Shown here: positions 19,922 to 30,249 of the stretch, in pieces
Layout of the letters: every line of letters begins with the position of its first letter
Position numbering within the stretch: the stretch's first letter is position 1
From: Peronospora farinosa
Lineage: Eukaryota > Oomycota > Peronosporomycetes > Peronosporales > Peronosporaceae
Direction of reading: 5' to 3'
Length of the DNA stretch: 64,000 bases
Assembly: GCA_947646735.1 (NCBI GenBank)
Contig: CANTFK010000985.1
Span: 371,401 to 435,400, forward strand
The notes under the pieces: model-generated
Told to the model about the DNA's origin: nothing
What the model saw: the letters and a program-made list of their open reading frames with translations, nothing else
The model's database searches: none
Made by a program: the position numbers and the translations under genes

Positions 19922-21802
19922 ATGGCCTGCATAGTCTTAGCAAGAACAGCGCTTCTTTCGCTGGTTTTGCTGTCTCTTGCTCGACAGTTTGCTGAAGGCC
20001 ACTCATGGATTGATTGCTTCGACACAAATCTCACGAAAATCTATGACGAAAGTGCTTCCTATATCTTTGGCGGTGCAGAAGGAAACGGCTTTTGTGAAGG
20101 CTACGCAGCTGGATACCAAGGTCGCGGTCGGAACACTATTGGAACGGATTATACTTACAAAATTCTAAAGAATGAGGTCGAGGCAGGTGCTCCTATTTGT
20201 GAGGACGTGGGTCCTAACGCGTACACGGATTGGTGCACGCGCATGGTCGTTCCACCGGAGGTAGAAATTCATTTTGCCTACCTACCCAATGGCCACATTG
20301 TGAAAGACAAGAAGGCCGTTGGAACGCAGCATGGTATCTATTGGACCGGCCAGGTAGGTACATCGCTCACTTCGACACACGATATGATCCCGGAGAATTT
20401 GCTGACCGGAAAATCGGTGGATTTCGATGACGGCAATTGCGGTGAGACGGTCGACATCGATGGCAATCCGAGTGGTCGTGCAGGTGACGGCAAGCCGTGC
20501 ATCGGATCTTTTGCCATTCCGAAAGGCACGCCTCCAGGTATTTACAAAATGGTGTGGTATTGGAAGTTTTGGCTAGACAACCTGGAAGCGTATAAGGACC
20601 CGAATTTGGCGAGAGGATACTTTGGCGCAGCGTATACGTCCTGTTTTGAAGTAGAAGTGACATCCGGTGATGGTGGTGGTGGTGGTGGCGGTACAGGCAG
20701 TACGCCTTCGGATGCAAAAGCACCAGCTGAGAAGCCGGGCTCTCCGGACGCTTCTATGGCACCTGGATCGGTAGTGGCTGCTGATGCGGATCCGCCAACA
20801 TCACCACCCCTTCCTGCTGCTACGCCTGATTTGACGCCGCCAATTGCTGAAGCGTCAGCTTCGAAGGGAAAGGATGCTCAAGATTCTCCGCCGGATGCAC
20901 CACCTCCTGAAGGAGCGACGCCTGCTTCTACGAATCCAGTTCCTGAACTTGCTTCGACGAATACACCTGAAGAAGCCACGCCTGCTTCTACGAATCCAGT
21001 TCCTGAACCTGCTCCGACGAATCCACCTGAAGAAGCGACGCCTGCATCTACGAATCCAGTTCCTGAACCTGCTTCGACGGATACGCCTGAAGAAGCGAAG
21101 CCTGCTTCTACGAATCCAGTTCCTGAACCTGATCCGACGGATACGCCTGAAGAAGCGAAGCCTGCTTTTACGAATCCAGTTCCTGAACCTGCTCCGACGA
21201 ATCCACCTGAAGAAGCGAAGCCTGCTTCTACAAATCCAGTTCCTGAACCTGCTCCGACGAATCCACCTGAAGAAGCGAAGCCTGCTTCTACAAATCCAGT
21301 TCCTGAACCTGCTCCGACGAATACACCTGAAGAAGCGACGCCTGCATCTACGAATCCAGTTCCTGAACCTGCTTCGACGGATACGCCTGAAGAAGCGAAG
21401 CCTGCTTCTACAAATCCAGTTCCTGAATCTGCTCCGACGAATCCACCTGAAGAAGCGACGCCTGCTTCTACGAATCCAGTTCCTGAAGCTGATCCGATGG
21501 ATACGCCTGAAGAAGCGACGCCTGCTTCTACGAATCCAGTTCCTGAATCTGCTCCAATGGATACGCCTGAAGAAGCGAAGCCTGCTTCTACGAATCCACC
21601 TGAAGAAGCGACGCCTGGCTCTACGAAACCAGTTCCTGAAGCAGAGGCGTCTGCTTCTGCAGCTCAAATTTTCAAAGAGCCGCCTGCAGCTCCGATGGCG
21701 CCACCCGTCGTACCAAAATCTAGTCCAGAGGTGCCTGCCCTGCCAAAATCTTCTGATAGGGGTTGTCGTGCGCGCGTACGTTCGTCAGTGGTGATTGATT
21801 AG
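19922..21802 (+). CDS. Secreted AA17-type LPMO with long repeat tail
   Basis: Single exon, 626 residues. A signal peptide (MACIVLARTALLSLVLLSLA) ends before His27, so the mature protein would start HSWIDC, exposing the N-terminal histidine that forms the copper histidine brace of LPMOs. The catalytic domain runs to about residue 250, with YIFGGAEGNGFCEGYAAGY, GHIVKDKKAVGTQHGIYW, FDDGNCGETVD, GRAGDGKPCIGSFAIPKG and KMVWYWKFWLDN. This is the AA17 pattern, described in Phytophthora as copper oxidases that cleave pectin in host cell walls. After a Gly-rich hinge comes a Pro/Glu/Thr tail with about eleven 20-residue repeats, then a short unique end (SSDRGCRARVRSSVVID) with no GPI-like hydrophobic stretch. 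The tail is probably O-glycosylated and extended. Family call is from remembered features. Confidence 0.85.
   Translation: MACIVLARTALLSLVLLSLARQFAEGHSWIDCFDTNLTKIYDESASYIFGGAEGNGFCEGYAAGYQGRGRNTIGTDYTYKILKNEVEAGAPICEDVGPNAYTDWCTRMVVPPEVEIHFAYLPNGHIVKDKKAVGTQHGIYWTGQVGTSLTSTHDMIPENLLTGKSVDFDDGNCGETVDIDGNPSGRAGDGKPCIGSFAIPKGTPPGIYKMVWYWKFWLDNLEAYKDPNLARGYFGAAYTSCFEVEVTSGDGGGGGGGTGSTPSDAKAPAEKPGSPDASMAPGSVVAADADPPTSPPLPAATPDLTPPIAEASASKGKDAQDSPPDAPPPEGATPASTNPVPELASTNTPEEATPASTNPVPEPAPTNPPEEATPASTNPVPEPASTDTPEEAKPASTNPVPEPDPTDTPEEAKPAFTNPVPEPAPTNPPEEAKPASTNPVPEPAPTNPPEEAKPASTNPVPEPAPTNTPEEATPASTNPVPEPASTDTPEEAKPASTNPVPESAPTNPPEEATPASTNPVPEADPMDTPEEATPASTNPVPESAPMDTPEEAKPASTNPPEEATPGSTKPVPEAEASASAAQIFKEPPAAPMAPPVVPKSSPEVPALPKSSDRGCRARVRSSVVID
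20921..21650 (+). repeat. 60-bp coding minisatellite in the LPMO tail
   Basis: The unit is exactly 60 bp, encoding a 20-residue motif close to PASTNPVPEPAPTNPPEEAT with substitutions (D for N, K for T, S for P). About eleven full units lie in register, followed by a shortened unit near 21590-21620. Because the length is a multiple of three, unit gain or loss would change tail length without breaking frame. Confidence 0.95.
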
Positions 21803-22396
21803 TATTTATTGATCGATTGTAAGCCTAAGAAGTCGTCCATAGTTTTACAAACGTGCTGTAAGTCTCAGGTCGGAATGTGCAACAAGTGATGCGTTTTAAA
21901 ATAGTATCCGATCAAATACAGTACAAATGCTTAGCGGAATGGAGGAGGTCCACCTAAAGACCCTTAGAGCTTTCACCGTAACATGTACATGGTGAAAGTA
22001 CTGCACGCGTCTTAAAACTAAATCAAAAAGATTTTTCCCATCCAACCCGAAACCATATATGCGCCAACGTCTTGTAGAACCAAGTGCCAGCTGGCTTCAA
22101 AGTAATGCTACCTTCACAGTCAGATACCGTCCATCATTCAAACAAATGGTTGAAGCGTAACCAGTTAAGTGCTGATCCGATCAGCATGTCCTGGTCATAA
22201 ATTGACCAGGTATTCAGATTTTTTTCTTACATTTCGAGTTCTTCTCTCGTTTATTTCACTATGAAAGCACAAAAAAATGCTACTACAGTATGCTGTGGAT
22301 AAGCCGGCACCTCCTAAACCGAGTCCTCGTAACATCGCAGTGCCATGTTACATTTTGTAATGGGCGGTACACATTATAAAAAGTAAAGCAATAGCG
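21803..22396. other. Intergenic between the two LPMO genes
   Basis: 594 bp with no convincing open frame. It contains a perfect 8-bp-arm inverted repeat cctggtca...tgaccagg near 22190-22210. The promoter of the second LPMO must lie here. Confidence 0.5.
22373..22383 (+). promoter_or_regulatory. TATA-like motif very close to the second LPMO start
   Basis: The motif attataaaaag starts only about 24 nt before the ATG at 22397. A TATA box normally places transcription 25-30 nt downstream, which would fall at or inside the signal peptide. It is therefore either not a working TATA box or directs an almost leaderless transcript. Confidence 0.25.
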
Positions 22397-23671
22397 ATGG
22401 TCGCCGTCATCGCCACAACACTGGCCTTGATACATTCTCTGCTTTCAATCGTGTCGGAGGCGCACTCCTGGATCGACTGTATCGACACTAAACGGTCCAC
22501 GGTTTACGATGAAAGTGTGTCGTATATTTTTGGGGGGGCCAGTGGCGACGGAAAATGTCAAGGATATGGAGAATATTACCCGGGTCGCGGTAATGGCGAT
22601 ATCGGCATGGAATACACGCACAAGATGCTAAAGAATGAGGTAGAGGCTGGAACACCCGTGTGCATGAGCGCTGGTGGCAACGCGTACTCGGACTGGAGAA
22701 AGCGGATTTCGCTCGCCCCGGGTCAGGAAGCGTTCTTCGGGTACATGCCAAATGGCCACATTACTAAGGACAAGAAGGCTATTGGCACACAGTACGGGAT
22801 CTACTGGACAGCTCAGGTTGGGACATCGCTTACATCGACGCTCGATATGAAACCGGAACATTTGCTCAATGGACACACAATGAACTTCGACGATGGGAAC
22901 TGTGGCGAGTCGGTCGACTATAATGGAAACCCAAGTGGTCGGGCTGGTAATGGCAAGCCATGCGTCGGTACGTTCACCATTCCGGCAGGGACCGCCCCGG
23001 GTATTTATAAGTTGGTGTGGTACTGGACATTTTGGCTCGATAACGAGGCTTCCTACGTTGACCCGGCCCAAGCAAAGGGATACTTTGGCGCGGCGTACTC
23101 AACGTGCTTTGAGGTCGAGGTCATCTCAGATGGAAGCGATGCTACGAAGGCTGAGGCAGCACCTGTTGCCCCGGCTCAGATAGCTCCTCCAATGTCCCTG
23201 CCATCGAACCCTATCGCGGAAGCTGCCACCCCAAAGCCAGCGGCCGAGAAGACCTTGGATTTCGGGGTCATTGCACCAAAACCTGTGGACGACGGCGTTC
23301 CGCCCTCGAATAATGGCTTGAAAGGCGGCGCGACCGTGCACGGGGGACTACAAAGCTCTTCAAAGTGGAGAGATAGCTCGCTTGTGTCCGATTCTACCCC
23401 CGATGACGATAATCTGGACGTCAAGCAGGAGGAGCCCCCGGCGTCATCGAAGGCGGCCTCTCCTCGTTCGTCGAACAAGGTTTCTGCACCTTCATCGACG
23501 GCAGCCTCTGCTCCTTCATCGACGGCGATCTCTGCTCCATCGTCGACGTCTGATCACTCATTAAAATCTACATCGTCTACAATGAAGCAGGGTAGCTCTG
23601 CTAACTACATCAAAACAAGCGATGGATGGCTCGTCCTGGGTGTCGCATTACTACTTGGAGCTTTGGTGTAG
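22397..23671 (+). CDS. Secreted AA17-type LPMO with Ser-rich stalk and GPI-like tail
   Basis: Single exon, 424 residues. The signal peptide (MVAVIATTLALIHSLLSIVS) ends before His23, giving mature HSWIDC. The catalytic domain is clearly homologous to that of the upstream gene: YIFGGASGDGKCQGYGEYY, MPNGHITKDKKAIGTQYGIY, FDDGNCGESVDYNGNPSGR and LVWYWTFWLDNEASY. The GH before KDKK is a candidate second copper-ligand histidine. After about residue 240 the protein becomes Pro/Ala-rich, then Ser-rich (about residues 345-395). It ends in DGWLVLGVALLLGALV, a hydrophobic C-terminus like a GPI-attachment signal, which suggests tethering to the surface or wall rather than free diffusion. The two genes are tandem, same-strand paralogs 594 bp apart. 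Family assignment is from recalled AA17 features; the copper ligand and GPI signal are inferred. Confidence 0.87.
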   Translation: MVAVIATTLALIHSLLSIVSEAHSWIDCIDTKRSTVYDESVSYIFGGASGDGKCQGYGEYYPGRGNGDIGMEYTHKMLKNEVEAGTPVCMSAGGNAYSDWRKRISLAPGQEAFFGYMPNGHITKDKKAIGTQYGIYWTAQVGTSLTSTLDMKPEHLLNGHTMNFDDGNCGESVDYNGNPSGRAGNGKPCVGTFTIPAGTAPGIYKLVWYWTFWLDNEASYVDPAQAKGYFGAAYSTCFEVEVISDGSDATKAEAAPVAPAQIAPPMSLPSNPIAEAATPKPAAEKTLDFGVIAPKPVDDGVPPSNNGLKGGATVHGGLQSSSKWRDSSLVSDSTPDDDNLDVKQEEPPASSKAASPRSSNKVSAPSSTAASAPSSTAISAPSSTSDHSLKSTSSTMKQGSSANYIKTSDGWLVLGVALLLGALV

Positions 23672-24666
23672 TTTGGAGACAGTTGCGAAAGAACCTTCCC
23701 GGTTTCCCGCTGCGATCCGTCGACATGTCGTAAAAAAGCCAGCCTTCGTCTGTTAGCATTGCAGCTTGGAAACCTGTCGCTTTACATGTCCATAAAGCGC
23801 CGCCTTGACAAAGAAGTACAATTTGATTCATCATGCACTTCTTATCTCACTCTTTGTTCGTCTCCACCGACTTCAAGGCTCATATCGAATATGGAAATCT
23901 AGACCTGTTCGCATCGCCTGCAAATGCAAAGTCCTGATTATGACGGCTCCTCATCGTTCTCTCTTCTCCGAGTCAGTCTGACGATTTGCTCAAGTTTTAT
24001 CGTCGATCAAACATGCACCCTATCTTTTAACGCTCGACGGGTTGATAGAATTTTGAGGCTCTGACAGTGTTTGATACCGTTCATGAAGATGCTTACGAAG
24101 CCTGACGGCATCAACTAATTTGATCAGCTTATTTCGGCGACACATTTATGGATTAAGTGCTTTTACACTACTACGCTCTACGATGACAGCGCTTCGAACT
24201 TATATTCAACTGGCAGCACACAAAGCTAGGAGAAGCGTGCTGCATATTGGCATTTTATACTTTCACGCGCTTGAATTTGTCCTAAAAGTCGGAGCGTTTC
24301 GGTGACGAAAACTGCAAAAAGTTTTGCTAGAAAACGAAAATGACTCGTGTCGATGTTGGTCTTTGACGCATCTGAAGCTGACGTTGGGCACTGTCGTTTC
24401 CTATATTGATATTGCTTTGGCTTAAAGTCCAAGATAACATGGATTAAGCAAGCCATGAACAGGTAACATGTCTAGATACTACAAGGCGTGGTGAGATCTA
24501 GTGCCGTCTTGTTAATGGTGTCATGCAAGTGCGAGCTGGCAAGAAACGAAGTATGCACAATATATCACAGTGAACAAAACATGACAGTCATTCAGATTAA
24601 GCTCGTATGAAAATACTAGCGACCGCTACGATGTTGGAGTTGGCTTTGACGTCAGACTCCAAGGTC

Positions 24667-25115
24667 TCATTCCCGTGCTGCATCTTGCGCGTCTTTAAAT
24701 GCATTGAATTCTTGAACGGGCTTGGTGTCTGAGCCTTTTCCAGCGTGTAGATCCACGATATCCCAAGAGCTTTTTTTTGCTATGTCAAACGAAAGCCCCT
24801 TCAACACAAGTCTCTTAAGCACTCTTAGTCGAACACTACTGGGCAACAGATACCAAGCACATCACTAAGAGTCTGCTCGTAATCACGGTTCCCACCTGGT
24901 CAACATTCCCAAGTAACAATGCTCCCTCTTTGGAATCAATCCGGCTGTCTTGTGAAAATGTGTCGCTTTTCAATTCGCTTTGACTCGTTCCATTGTGTGA
25001 TTCCAACACTTTAGTTCGGCTACTGTCGAAATGACGGGTGCTTGCGACATCGAGCTGTTCTTGTTAGAAGCTATTGTTGTTGACAGGTCGTGAAGGTCAA
25101 ACGCAATACCCTGTC
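24667..25115 (-). pseudogene. Possible frameshifted gene relic
   Basis: Three successive minus-strand frames read like protein: AFDLHDLSTTIASNKNSSMS (near 25020-25110), then SQSELKSDTFSQDSRIDSKE (near 24930-24990), then LKRLVLKGLSFDIAKKSSWD with a C-terminal stop at 24667-24669. The changes of frame are not explained by consensus introns, so this looks like a gene broken by indels. No family is recognised; it could instead be chance. Confidence 0.25.
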
Positions 25116-25168
25116 ACGAGGTAAGTAACAACCGTATCTGATTGACTAAACAGACTTGACGTGCTGAC

Positions 25169-25285
25169 AGATGGGACGAGGCGACGATATCGCCACGTCG
25201 GACCATCAGGATGTTGCGACATATGGGACGAGGCGACGAGATTACCACATCGTCTTGTCGATGTCGTAACAGATGGGACGGAGCG
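25169..25285. repeat. Degenerate ~50-55 bp tandem repeat
   Basis: The phrase atgggacgaggcgacga recurs at about 25171 and 25224, with a weaker third copy (atgggacggagcggga) near 25273. The sequence between them is partly similar. Confidence 0.5.
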
Positions 25286-25952
25286 GGATAGACGTGAACT
25301 ATAGATGGGATAGTTGCAGTCGGTTTCGCATGCATGTGTAGGTATTAACGAACGAGGAAAGTTAATGCTTAATATATTTTACTTTTACTTCTACCTCTAC
25401 GTGCACAAGTGCACCACTACTTTACTTCATTCTTACAGTTCTGCGACTTATGGTCGTGCTCGTGCCTGAAGTTATCTTGTGACTTCCCAAACTTGTCATT
25501 CACGGTGTGGCTTAATGACCGTGTCTGTGCCACCTGCGTGAATATATACCATGCATTCCAGCCACTAACTATTGGGCCATGCCGTCCTGGGAATTTAAAC
25601 CTATAAATGTACCTCCAGAAGCAAAAGCGTGCGGCCTACGATGTGGGCCTTCACGCTGGTTGCTGCCGTCCAATGCTGTTAGGAGCCCCGGATTCATTGG
25701 TAATGTCTGCAGCTTTGCCATCAACCGAAAGTGCGTCAGCATAACGTCGGGTATTCCTGGAACATTGCGATTTCAAGCTTGGTTCAATTTGCTACTTTCA
25801 CACACATGAGAATCTACAATTGTGATGAGGAACGAGAATTTAAGGTATATGTAGCTGCAGGCTTTCAATGCAGTTGGTATACTTGAACAGCGTAAGAGTC
25901 GAAACAGTCAGCAATGCAATGTGTAGCCAACAAAGAATGAGCATCAGATTCT

Positions 25953-26267
25953 TTAGTTATATCGTATTGACGGGGTCTTGACTGGAACTATGACGATATC
26001 ACCTGTGAAAGCAGCTTGGCCAAAGGAGTCGGAAGGCTGCTCCCTGTACGCATTTCCATCTCTTAAGCAGCACGAAAAGCCTCGATCCCCACAGCAAAAC
26101 TTGGAGCTGGCGTCGCATATCGGGTTACAGGTCGCTTCGATGCATGTGATGCAGCATCCGGCGCAGATTGCGCTTGAGCACACCTCGCAGTACTCGTCTA
26201 TTGTGTGAGAGATAAATGTGACAATGCTTCCGTGTGCCGGTGGTTGTGTCGCCTTAAAATTTCGTTT
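25953..26267 (-). CDS. Cysteine-rich small protein, candidate only
   Basis: On the minus strand the frame is open for about 105 codons. It contains a dense cysteine block (CEVCSSAICAGCCITCIEAT, then CNPICDASSKFCCGD) and a tail rich in polar residues. Cys spacing of this kind is typical of small folded Cys-rich proteins and unlikely by chance. No ATG lies in frame at the 5' end; a short upstream exon starting near 26290 would be needed, and a TATA-like tatatat lies just beyond. The opposite strand is also open here (25978-26208), which weakens the case. No signal peptide can be shown. It may be a real two-exon gene or a relic. Confidence 0.35.
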   Translation of the reverse strand, partial: KRNFKATQPPAHGSIVTFISHTIDEYCEVCSSAICAGCCITCIEATCNPICDASSKFCCGDRGFSCCLRDGNAYREQPSDSFGQAAFTGDIVIVPVKTPSIRYN

Positions 26268-26896
26268 TTAGTTTCAAAACCCCTACAGAATCCATCGAAG
26301 ATACACTGTAAGATATATATTGTAGCGGAATAAGCCTACAATTCTTCTATCTCGAACAACTTTACCAGATCACAAATTTATGATAGGACTTTTGCTTGCT
26401 AGTCGATTGCAGAGACGAGAGCGGGGTATCTACTATAGGGAATGAAAGCACGTACGACATGGTCCACGCGGACGCCGCTGTAGTACAGGGATGTCGACCA
26501 TGTTAAAATATATATGATGAGACTAGGTGCAAAAGGTTACTTGGGAAAAGAGTTTCGAGGTAGTGTCATTATTGACGACGGTATGAGAAGCTGTGAAGGT
26601 GGCATTCGTTAGATTTGCTATCATTAGTTGGAGTTAAGAAGAAGCGCTGTGGAGTGAGTGCAGGTCAATATAGTTTAGTCTTCAATTTTCCTCATTATGC
26701 TGAGGGTAGGGAGGGACTGGTCAAAGTTGAAAAATCTGGATGTCGATTTAGTGCTTATGACTATGCGATGTGTATGCTTCTACCGAAACTACATCGGTCT
26801 CCTCCTCGCTGGATCATTCTGCTGGCTCGAGACGTCGGCTTACTGAAGGGGGGGCACTTCGCTAAGGGCACGTGTAAACGGTGATCCATCCCATGA

Positions 26897-27540
26897 TGTA
26901 ACGGGCCAATGGTTACACGAGTCCGTTAAGTATCATATACTTACGGGCAGGTCTAAAAGGGTACCTTAGACCTCCCACTTGGGTGCGTCACATCAATGTG
27001 ACCCTCCCTAGTGAATGTGATATCCATGGATGGATTCACATTAAACAGGGATGACGCCCTGTTGGGACTAGGCGTCATGATGACGTCACAGATGGACGTC
27101 ATCAGCGAGATTAAATATATTTTAAGCTCGCATTCCCATACAAAAACCTTCATTTGAAGCACATTCGTTTATTACCAGTAACGTAAGGATACGCTTCTAA
27201 AGAGACATGTATCCAATCTTTGCATGATTAACCAATCAGTAATTAAATTATATTTAGTTAAATTCTATTACTTAAAAGTCAGATTTGAATTTGATAAATA
27301 TGTATCATGGCCCACGAGAAGCTTGATAAGCTTCTTCGTGTCGCAAGTGTAGCTCTTGTCTTAAGAGTTCGTTACGCGGTTTGCTTAAAGCGACCGGCAA
27401 CGGTTGGTACTGCGCTTTAGCGCCGACCACCACCACCACCGCACGCGGAGGTAAGACGGTCTAACCGCTTCCTCACGCTGCTCGAAGGTGTGTGCTCGCG
27501 TAGTACGTGGCAACATCTTTGAAGTATTCGTCTACACAGG
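26897..27540 (+). repeat. Left arm of a ~600-bp inverted repeat (LTR-like)
   Basis: This stretch begins TGTAACGGGCC and is the reverse complement, with substitutions and small indels, of 32640-33243. Shared landmarks include the phrase accttagacctcccacttgg, then gtgatatccatggatgg, then cgcttctaaagagac, then the segment ending in gtacgtggca. The TGTAACGG start is shared with the Gypsy LTRs further on, which suggests a long terminal repeat plus leader rather than a DNA-transposon terminus. Confidence 0.75.
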
Positions 27541-30249
27541 ATGGATGCAGGGTGCTGATGGTGTGGCAAGCGCCGGTTACCACTCTCATCATCCCCGACT
27601 GACCGTAGATGCATCTGAGTAAGCCGATGGCCTGAAGTTTTTAGCAAGTTTGCTTCGTAAGTCCGGAATTCGCACTCGGCGAATTGGTCGGGGACGAGTA
27701 GGCACACGTAGAATAGCAGGAACTAGATTAGCGGTGACGTTCTCGGAAGTCGTGCCCCTCACTTCGGGGCTCTGAGTTGTTGCTCCCATTGTGGTTTGCA
27801 CGCTGCGCTCCCTTTTGTAGCAAACGCAGCGGAAAGAAGGCCTTCCCCTATTACCTGGGCCCCAATTTTGGGTGACTTCCTAAACAGGAAAAAGGAGACC
27901 GGTACCCGGATTTTGGAGGTCTTCGTCTCTTCGCCGTTGATGCTCAAAAGCCCAAAAAAGGGAAGTGGAACTGGTCAAATTTTAAAAAGAGTTAGAGCCC
28001 AACCAGATTTCCAAATTGCTCCTTCCTGCGCATGCGCACGCGCCCAGAAACAAGCAAATTTTTGCGACTACGCTCCAGCTCTACTCACCGTCGTTTACCC
28101 GTCATCCGCTTCTGCCTTCATCTTCGCATCCGGCTTCAGTTTTCCCCTACGTCACCCTTCCCCAGGGTGCCTCGTCATCCTTCGTTGCTTGCTGGGCTTG
28201 TTGCTCGATCATCTGCGCACCTCGCTTCGCTGTTCCTGTCGTTCAATTTACGACCTCTCTATTGCGCCTCCGTTTTTGTCTACCTCACTGTTGTCTGACT
28301 CCTACTACATATTACACGTGGTGGAGAGTCACTCTAAAAAGCGACTGGAATTCAAGTATCATACCTAATAATAGGCATAAGCCTTGGCACCCCATGTATT
28401 CTCGCTATATCCGACCGATTCTCTCCTGGAGGCAAGTGAGGCAAAATTGGCGTAAGCAAATTTCGATGCACTTCTTTATAACGCCTTATAGCTCGGCCAT
28501 CACGCTGGCGGCGTCCTCACAACTTCATCGCATGAGGATACCTTGCTCTGGCGGCATAAGCAGAAACATTTGACGGGGGTACTAGATAAGCTTGACAAAG
28601 TTGTGCAACCTTAAAATTGGAAAGACGCACGCCAAGTCCGTCTGCTTCATATTTCCAAACTTATACCGAGTTTTGAAAACATTTTTACGTGTGCCTTTTT
28701 CGATATAGCTTTCAAATTCAGCCTGCTTAAGCTTACTGCATTTGGCACGCATATCTAGATTGCACGATTTTTAAATCATGGAATCGCTACTATCTTAATT
28801 AGTGCACCTTCCTGACGATGTCATGTCCTTTTAATTTTTTGTGTGTTCTGCCAGAAAAATGACACCTTTCACTTGTATTCTTCCAATTCTTCTGCGTAAC
28901 GTACGGCGTTCTCGAGAACGCACGATTTGCTACGGCCAAGATCAGGCATCGGCTATTCTGGTGGCCATCTGCTGCTGATCCACTGCGTAAAATCAAGTTG
29001 CCGTTCATAGAGGATGATATAATACATTCGAGCGTGCTTTATTAACCGCAAAGTTGCTCATTACAATTGAGAAGCGCCACCATCTATTCGTCTACTCTAG
29101 GTTACAAATGCCGCACGCAAGACCCTCTCCAAACAGTACCGCGCCTCGGATGGGCAATAATTTTTAAGGAATTCTTCGGATGAAAAATCTTTGGCTGTGC
29201 TCTCTGACGCAATCTTGCATCCTAGATTTTTCACCGTTACATGCGTCTTCAGAGGTGGTTGATGCCACCTTGGTGCACGTTTCTTCGGCCGGCGATATGT
29301 ATGTGGATAATGATCTGCCTGTTCTCGAAAGCTTTATCAGTGATGGTGCTTCCTCTTCCCTATCTTTGAGCTTTAAAGATTTTTTTTTGAAACAATCGAC
29401 TCGCCTTTGGTCTACCTGATTCCCCTATCTGGTCTAAGGCCGCTACCAATCACCGCGCTTTGTTGGTGACTTTTGATCCCGCTAAAACCTTATTTTATCA
29501 ACAATCATTGTAAGCAATCTTAAGGGTTGGATTAAGCTACAACTTTCCTGACGTCCAGGCACTACCATCATTTTTGTTATGACGACGTCACGCCTACTCG
29601 CCTTAATCGCTCTATGATCCCAAAATTGACGTGACGCCAACGATGATGTTGATTAAAAAATGATCCTGCTAATGTTAATTATCCTCCGACGTGGGCATCG
29701 TTACGCCAAAAAATAATGGTATAGATGTGGATAAGATGACTCTTCTAACTTTCTATACCTACATTTCTGCGTTTGTGAACACGCTTGAGGAGCGCACCTG
29801 CTTTTGAACATTGGCTACTATTTAAGCCAGCCCTGTGATAATTCAGAACGCATGGCGTGCCTCCAACTTCTTCAGACAACGTCAACGGGGTCTTTTATGT
29901 TACAAAGTCTTCTTCGTTACGTTCCTCAATCTTAGGCTACGGCAGAGCAGGCACTATTGTTTCTTTCGGAGTGGAATGCGGATGTCCACACTATAGCACC
30001 TACGGTAAATCACGATTACCTCTTAATCACCGTGTTGGTTGGTGACAAAATTTAAAGCTCACCAATCTTACGATTCCTCTTCTATCGGACAATATACTAT
30101 GGTAGCTTGGATTAAGCTCTTTTTCTATAGACCTGTTGAAACGCTGCTCCCAATAATTTTAAAATTTCAGATTCAATGGGGCCCAACCCTGAAGTATTCA
30201 TCGAATGGAGTATTATCCCTCCCTCTCGCATCCAAGCAATCCGCGGGGC
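27541..30249. other. Decayed repeat-derived sequence
   Basis: Between the left arm and the recognisable LINE. A 190-codon plus frame at 27796-28368 is open but shows no known domain, and 29180-29419 is another short one. Coding-like fragments in several frames (for example DKLDKVVQPYNWKD near 28590) suggest the upstream part of the same decayed retroelement. Nothing here can be assigned. Confidence 0.35.

Larger units (their letters stand above)
23672..26896. other. Gene-poor stretch with relics
   Basis: About 3.2 kb downstream of the LPMO pair without a confident gene. It includes two coding-like minus-strand segments (24667-25115 and 25953-26267) and a degenerate repeat near 25170-25285, listed separately. 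The rest, including the open frame at 26615-26884, shows no recognisable protein character. Confidence 0.4.

Noticed and set aside
20855..21794. Long Arg/Leu-rich frames on both strands over the LPMO repeat
   Set aside because: They are shadows created by the 60-bp repeat, which keeps all frames periodic.
26615..26884. 89-codon plus frame before the left arm
   Set aside because: No recognisable domain; it may be retroelement tail but cannot be supported.
27796..28368. 190-codon plus frame
   Set aside because: No motif or membrane logic; a second overlapping frame is also open. Treated as repeat-derived.
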